DNA of 64,000 nucleotides from Bolinopsis microptera (taxonomy: Eukaryota > Ctenophora > Tentaculata > Lobata > Bolinopsidae): positions 7,613,394 to 7,677,393 of the forward strand of contig NC_087084.1 in the NCBI RefSeq assembly GCF_026151205.1, in the 5' to 3' direction. A program made the translations under genes and the position numbers. The stretch's first letter is position 1. Every line of letters begins with the position of its first letter. Below, piece by piece: positions 60,594-64,000 of the stretch. Below the pieces are notes generated by a model. It saw nothing but the letters and a program-made list of their open reading frames with translations. It was not told where the DNA came from and did not search any database.

Positions 60594-62586
60594 ACCCATA
60601 ATCATGGGTAGAGTGGACCGCTGCCAGTGTCTCTCTTTCCCAAACAAAAGGAAATGATATTAATTTGATTGACCGTTCTCAAATGAAAAATGATACCGAG
60701 AATGAAATCGGTCGCTCGCTTTTCCCATTCATTCACGGCTTACGAATTGTAATAAGTTTCAATTGATTAGGTACATCAATCAGATGCTGTAAAAATCTCT
60801 TTGGGTTGCGTTCGGGTCGATACATAGTATTTCGGCGTAAGGGTGGTAGTTATTACTTACTAAATTAGCTGAAGTTTATTGAATCTTTATTGCCGAGTAC
60901 AGCTGCCTTTGGGTAGTTCTTCTTAATATATTACAATTGTAAATGAATGGGAAAAGCGAGCGACCGATTTCATTCTCGGTATCATTTTTCATTTGAGAAC
61001 GGTCAATCAAATTAATATCATTTCCTTTTGTTTGGGAAAGAGAGACACTGGCAGCGGTCCACTCTACCCATGATTATGGGTTTTGGTCAAATATCATCTC
61101 TTTTTGATTATAATGTCAGGGTACTTTATAAAGTCGAAATATAGACTGATATCTTCATTAATAAGGAGGAAGTTTCAACGATTTCGAAATTTTTCCTTTG
61201 AAAACATTTCCTTGTGTTTGGGTAAGCATATCGGTCGATCACTGACTGAATTTGCCACTTTATACTCATTCAAGTTGGCATTAAATTTATATATAATGAC
61301 ATTGAACTGTCGTGGTAAAGCAGAATTTGTTCGAAATCACGAATGAGCAAAATTATCACCTTTCGCACGTGCAAACTATGAGCGGACGTTGCGTGCGCAT
61401 CCAATATTGAATCGCCGTAAATTTTCGCGTGTTGGTGTTTTATATATAGTTTGATAAGCATGCAAAGTTTCAAAGTATTTCAAGAAGAACTGTAATCACA
61501 ACGGCACACCAACGTTTACAGAAAATGGTAAAAACAGCAATTTTCAGTGATTTTAGCAATTTTTAATCAATTTGGGCGTGTCCCCACGTGTGCAACTTTT
61601 AGATTTTTAACTTTAAAACTAGCCTAATACACAATTTATACCTATAGGAAGCAGAACTGAGCTCCACAACCCAAGGGATAGCCCAACACCAGAGAATACT
61701 AAATCGCAAAATTGACGTTTTTATAAAATAATTCTTCAAAAAGCACTAACTTCAATGGCAAATATCTTTATGAAGGAGCAAGGTAGGGAAACTTTCCGGT
61801 AGATTTTCAGAATGCTTGAACAATTATCTAAGGTGAAAATGTCCTCAGATTTTGAATAAAATTACTCCTTAATGGTGTAAAATCAGTTTGAAAAGTTGTT
61901 ATTTTGTCAAAAATCAAGTTTTAAAAACACTTAATTTGATGACGTCATCAAGTGGTGATGATGACGTTAAATTATTTTTCGATATAATTAAAACTGAAGT
62001 GTAAACAATTATCTTTAAGACCTGTGGTCGGAAATTGCTGTATCTTTTATACTTTTGAATCTCCGGACACTTAAATTCAGGCTACAATTGACTACATTTG
62101 ACTGGCAAAGCGTCTATCCCTGAATATATGTATCACGACAATCTATCGTAAAACAGGGGTTCCAGAAAACCCATTTCCCGATACTCCTGAAACATGAAAT
62201 TTTTTTTACAGTCGATTTGGTCAACGTCTAGACGCCCTGCAAAGTTTCAGATCTCTAACTCAATTTTAACATGGTTTTTAAGGCACCTGAATATGGCAAT
62301 TTTGGGTTTTTTACCGAATTTCGTATAACATGCTGGCGCGTATTTTGCGCAAATTTCTTAAAAACCTCCAGATAACTATTTCTTGTTCCTGTCATCTTTA
62401 ACATTGAATTAGAATGATTTGAACTTAAATATACCTGATGAACTACTTTCGATGAGTCTTAATGCCCGAAAAACAATAAAGGGTTATAAAAGTAAAGGGG
62501 GTAAATAGTAAAGGGGGTAAATAGTAAAGGGGGTAAATAGTATTGTGAATATAAGAGGCACGGTCATGCTTGCCAGCATTGTGATT
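60594..62586 (+). mobile_element. Dispersed, rearranged copy of the satellite unit
   Basis: This ~2 kb insert splits the right arm of the large inverted repeat. Part A (60594-62127) runs from TTTGACCAAAACCCATAAT to CTATCCCTGAATAT, collinear with array units except for its core. Between the inverted arms (60734-60948) the core is flipped relative to the array, and the two palindromes have been fused into one half-site at a shared CAGCTG (60900-60905). Part B (62128-62586) is the other half of the unit in reverse orientation, ending TGCTTGCCAGCATTGTGATT, the complement of the array landmark. The two GC hairpins are missing from part B. There is no coding frame. The sequence is free of the small indels seen in array copies. 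Confidence 0.88.
60900..60905. repeat. Fusion point of palindromes P1 and P2
   Basis: The sequence GCCGAGTACAGCTGCCTTTG joins half of P2 (GCCGAGTACAGCTG) to half of P1 (CAGCTGCCTTTG) through the shared CAGCTG. The matching halves and the sequence between the palindromes are absent, consistent with a centre-to-centre deletion. Confidence 0.85.
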
Positions 62587-63831
62587 GCGGCCAACAAATC
62601 TCAATCCAGGGATTACAGACCAACATTGGTCGAAGCAGCGAAATCAATCATAATTAAAAAGTGGGGTACTGGTCAGCGGTCAAGCAACAATCTGATCCGG
62701 ATCCAGTGCCGATTTATTTTAGGTCTGGTATTCTTGGTACATATATTAAAGTCACTATTGTGACGGTACATTAGAACTAGACAGAAACAAAGTGTGAAGG
62801 GCCTGAACGGAACCCCTCGGTTTCAATTCCTTGTTTAACACTGCCGTACAGCAAGGACATTCGCCGGGTTCTCCAAGGATGGGCACATAACTCATTATGG
62901 TTTCATGGCATGAATAAATAAAAAGTTTGAAGTTGAATTTTGGTCTGGCACGTCACACATTTTATTTAAATTTGTACCAAGGAAAAATTGTTGGAGTTTT
63001 CACAAATCATGTATTAGTTATTTACTAATGACTCCTAATGTGAGCGTTTTTGAGTATATGATGTGCATGAGTCGGCAATTGCGAACAATTTGCTGTTTGT
63101 AACTGACCCATTGACCTTTACTAAAGAAACCGTAATTTTGAAAAATTGCCATTTCGTAAGACACAAATATGCTGCTGGCCTGGCCCATTAAAAGAGATGC
63201 CCAATAAAGTAAATCATTCTCCAATTTTTGTAGGTGTTTCTGGACACAAAGTGAGTCATCTTACATCTTGTGACAAATGCTGTGTTGATCATGAGTCTTT
63301 AAGACCTTTCTAGTTAACAGTCCAATAGCCCATTTGTGAATATTGTCATTGTTTGCTCGACAAAAATCCGTTTTTCAGCCACATTTCCGAAAATAAGCCT
63401 TCTAGGGTATATGTTGCTTCATAAGTTGTATATAAATGTGGCTATTAGGCACATTTTGGTGTATCAGAATAGTCTCTACGACCTTCCTAGGCGGAAATGC
63501 CAAAAATCACGGAAATTATGAACTGCGTCAAGCCAAAAACCGTTTTTCGGCCATATTTCCGAAACAAAGCATTTTAAGGTATATGTTGCTTCATAAGTTG
63601 TATATAAATGTGGCTATTAGGCACATTTTGGTGTATCGGAATAGTCTTTAAGACCTTCCTGGGCTGAAAAACAATAATTCGAGTGACCGCGAAACCCTGA
63701 AAAAGGGTGTGGCCGAAAACGCCCTCATTGCATGTATTTCAACCTTGCCATGAAGTCCAAATGTTTTAAGAATCATCTAGAGAGGTGATAACCGTTGAGA
63801 AATCGCTTTTAACACGAAAAACTAACGAGAT
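62587..63831 (-). mobile_element. Outer part of the right arm of the large inverted repeat
   Basis: Reverse complement of 57413 to about 58510. It starts GCGGCCAACAAATCTCAATC, matching the complement of the left arm at GATTGAGATCTGTTGGCTGC, and ends AAACTAACGAGAT at about 63831. It includes an extra ~100-bp stretch (about 62765-62890) with TTGTTTAACACTGCCGTACA that the left arm lacks. The inverted ~177-bp duplication and the 68-residue frame (63018-63224) are present. Confidence 0.85.
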
Positions 63832-64000
63832 AGCCTTTTAGAACGGTTGGGATCCGACTAATGTGTTGGTTCAGCCGAATTAATTATTATGTAATCAAGT
63901 TTATTTTTCTCTTTTAGTTAGTTGTCATCCGGCCAAACATTAAGCAACTTATATTGCAGTACCATTTATCAATTAGTATGTCAAAATATGTCATTGTAAT
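63832..64000. other. Flank right of the inverted repeat
   Basis: Short AT-rich non-coding sequence. No feature is recognised. Confidence 0.4.

Overview
The window looks like intron-rich, AT-rich animal nuclear DNA. It contains a multi-exon extracellular-matrix-type gene (F5/8C, EGF and Ig modules joined by GT-AG introns), an LDLa-repeat seven-helix receptor, a decayed Penelope-like retroelement, a hAT-type MITE and extensive satellite and foldback DNA. An invertebrate, possibly an early-branching one, is plausible. I cannot fix the phylum from sequence alone.

Layout. 1-1176 is non-coding. 1177-33228 is a head-to-tail array of a ~2.2 kb non-coding unit, 13 complete copies plus a partial copy at each end. 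Each unit carries a long inverted repeat flanking two perfect palindromes, a pair of GC-rich hairpins and a short TA tract. 33229-34163 is homopolymer-rich with no clear gene. 34164-49305 (+) is one long gene, or what remains of it. Two fucolectin-like F5/8C domains are encoded by small frame-broken exons, followed by cysteine-rich pieces, calcium-binding-type EGF domains and two Ig-like domains ending in a clean stop. Its introns hold many small duplications. 50840-51852 is a 9-bp minisatellite between two convergent genes.

52053-55767 (-) is a two-exon gene for a receptor of about 1187 residues: signal peptide, LDLa modules, then a rhodopsin-type 7TM domain resembling the LGR/relaxin-receptor/GRL101 group but with no leucine-rich repeats. 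Directly upstream, 55860-57235 is a broken Penelope-like reverse transcriptase. 57413-63831 is a large inverted repeat with a 1.5 kb spacer containing a 489-bp hAT-like MITE with a perfect 8-bp target duplication. Its right arm is split by a dispersed copy of the satellite unit (60594-62586). That copy is rearranged: one half is inverted, the core between its own inverted arms is flipped, and the GC hairpins are missing.

The most important caution is sequence quality. Array units differ mainly by private single-base insertions and deletions and odd homopolymer runs, while the dispersed copy reads like a clean consensus. Exons between 34 and 45.4 kb also carry frameshifts that disappear once single bases are allowed for, whereas exons from 45.7 kb onward are clean. 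This pattern fits unpolished long-read sequence in part of the window better than real decay. Array copy number, and whether the gene is broken, should be treated as provisional.
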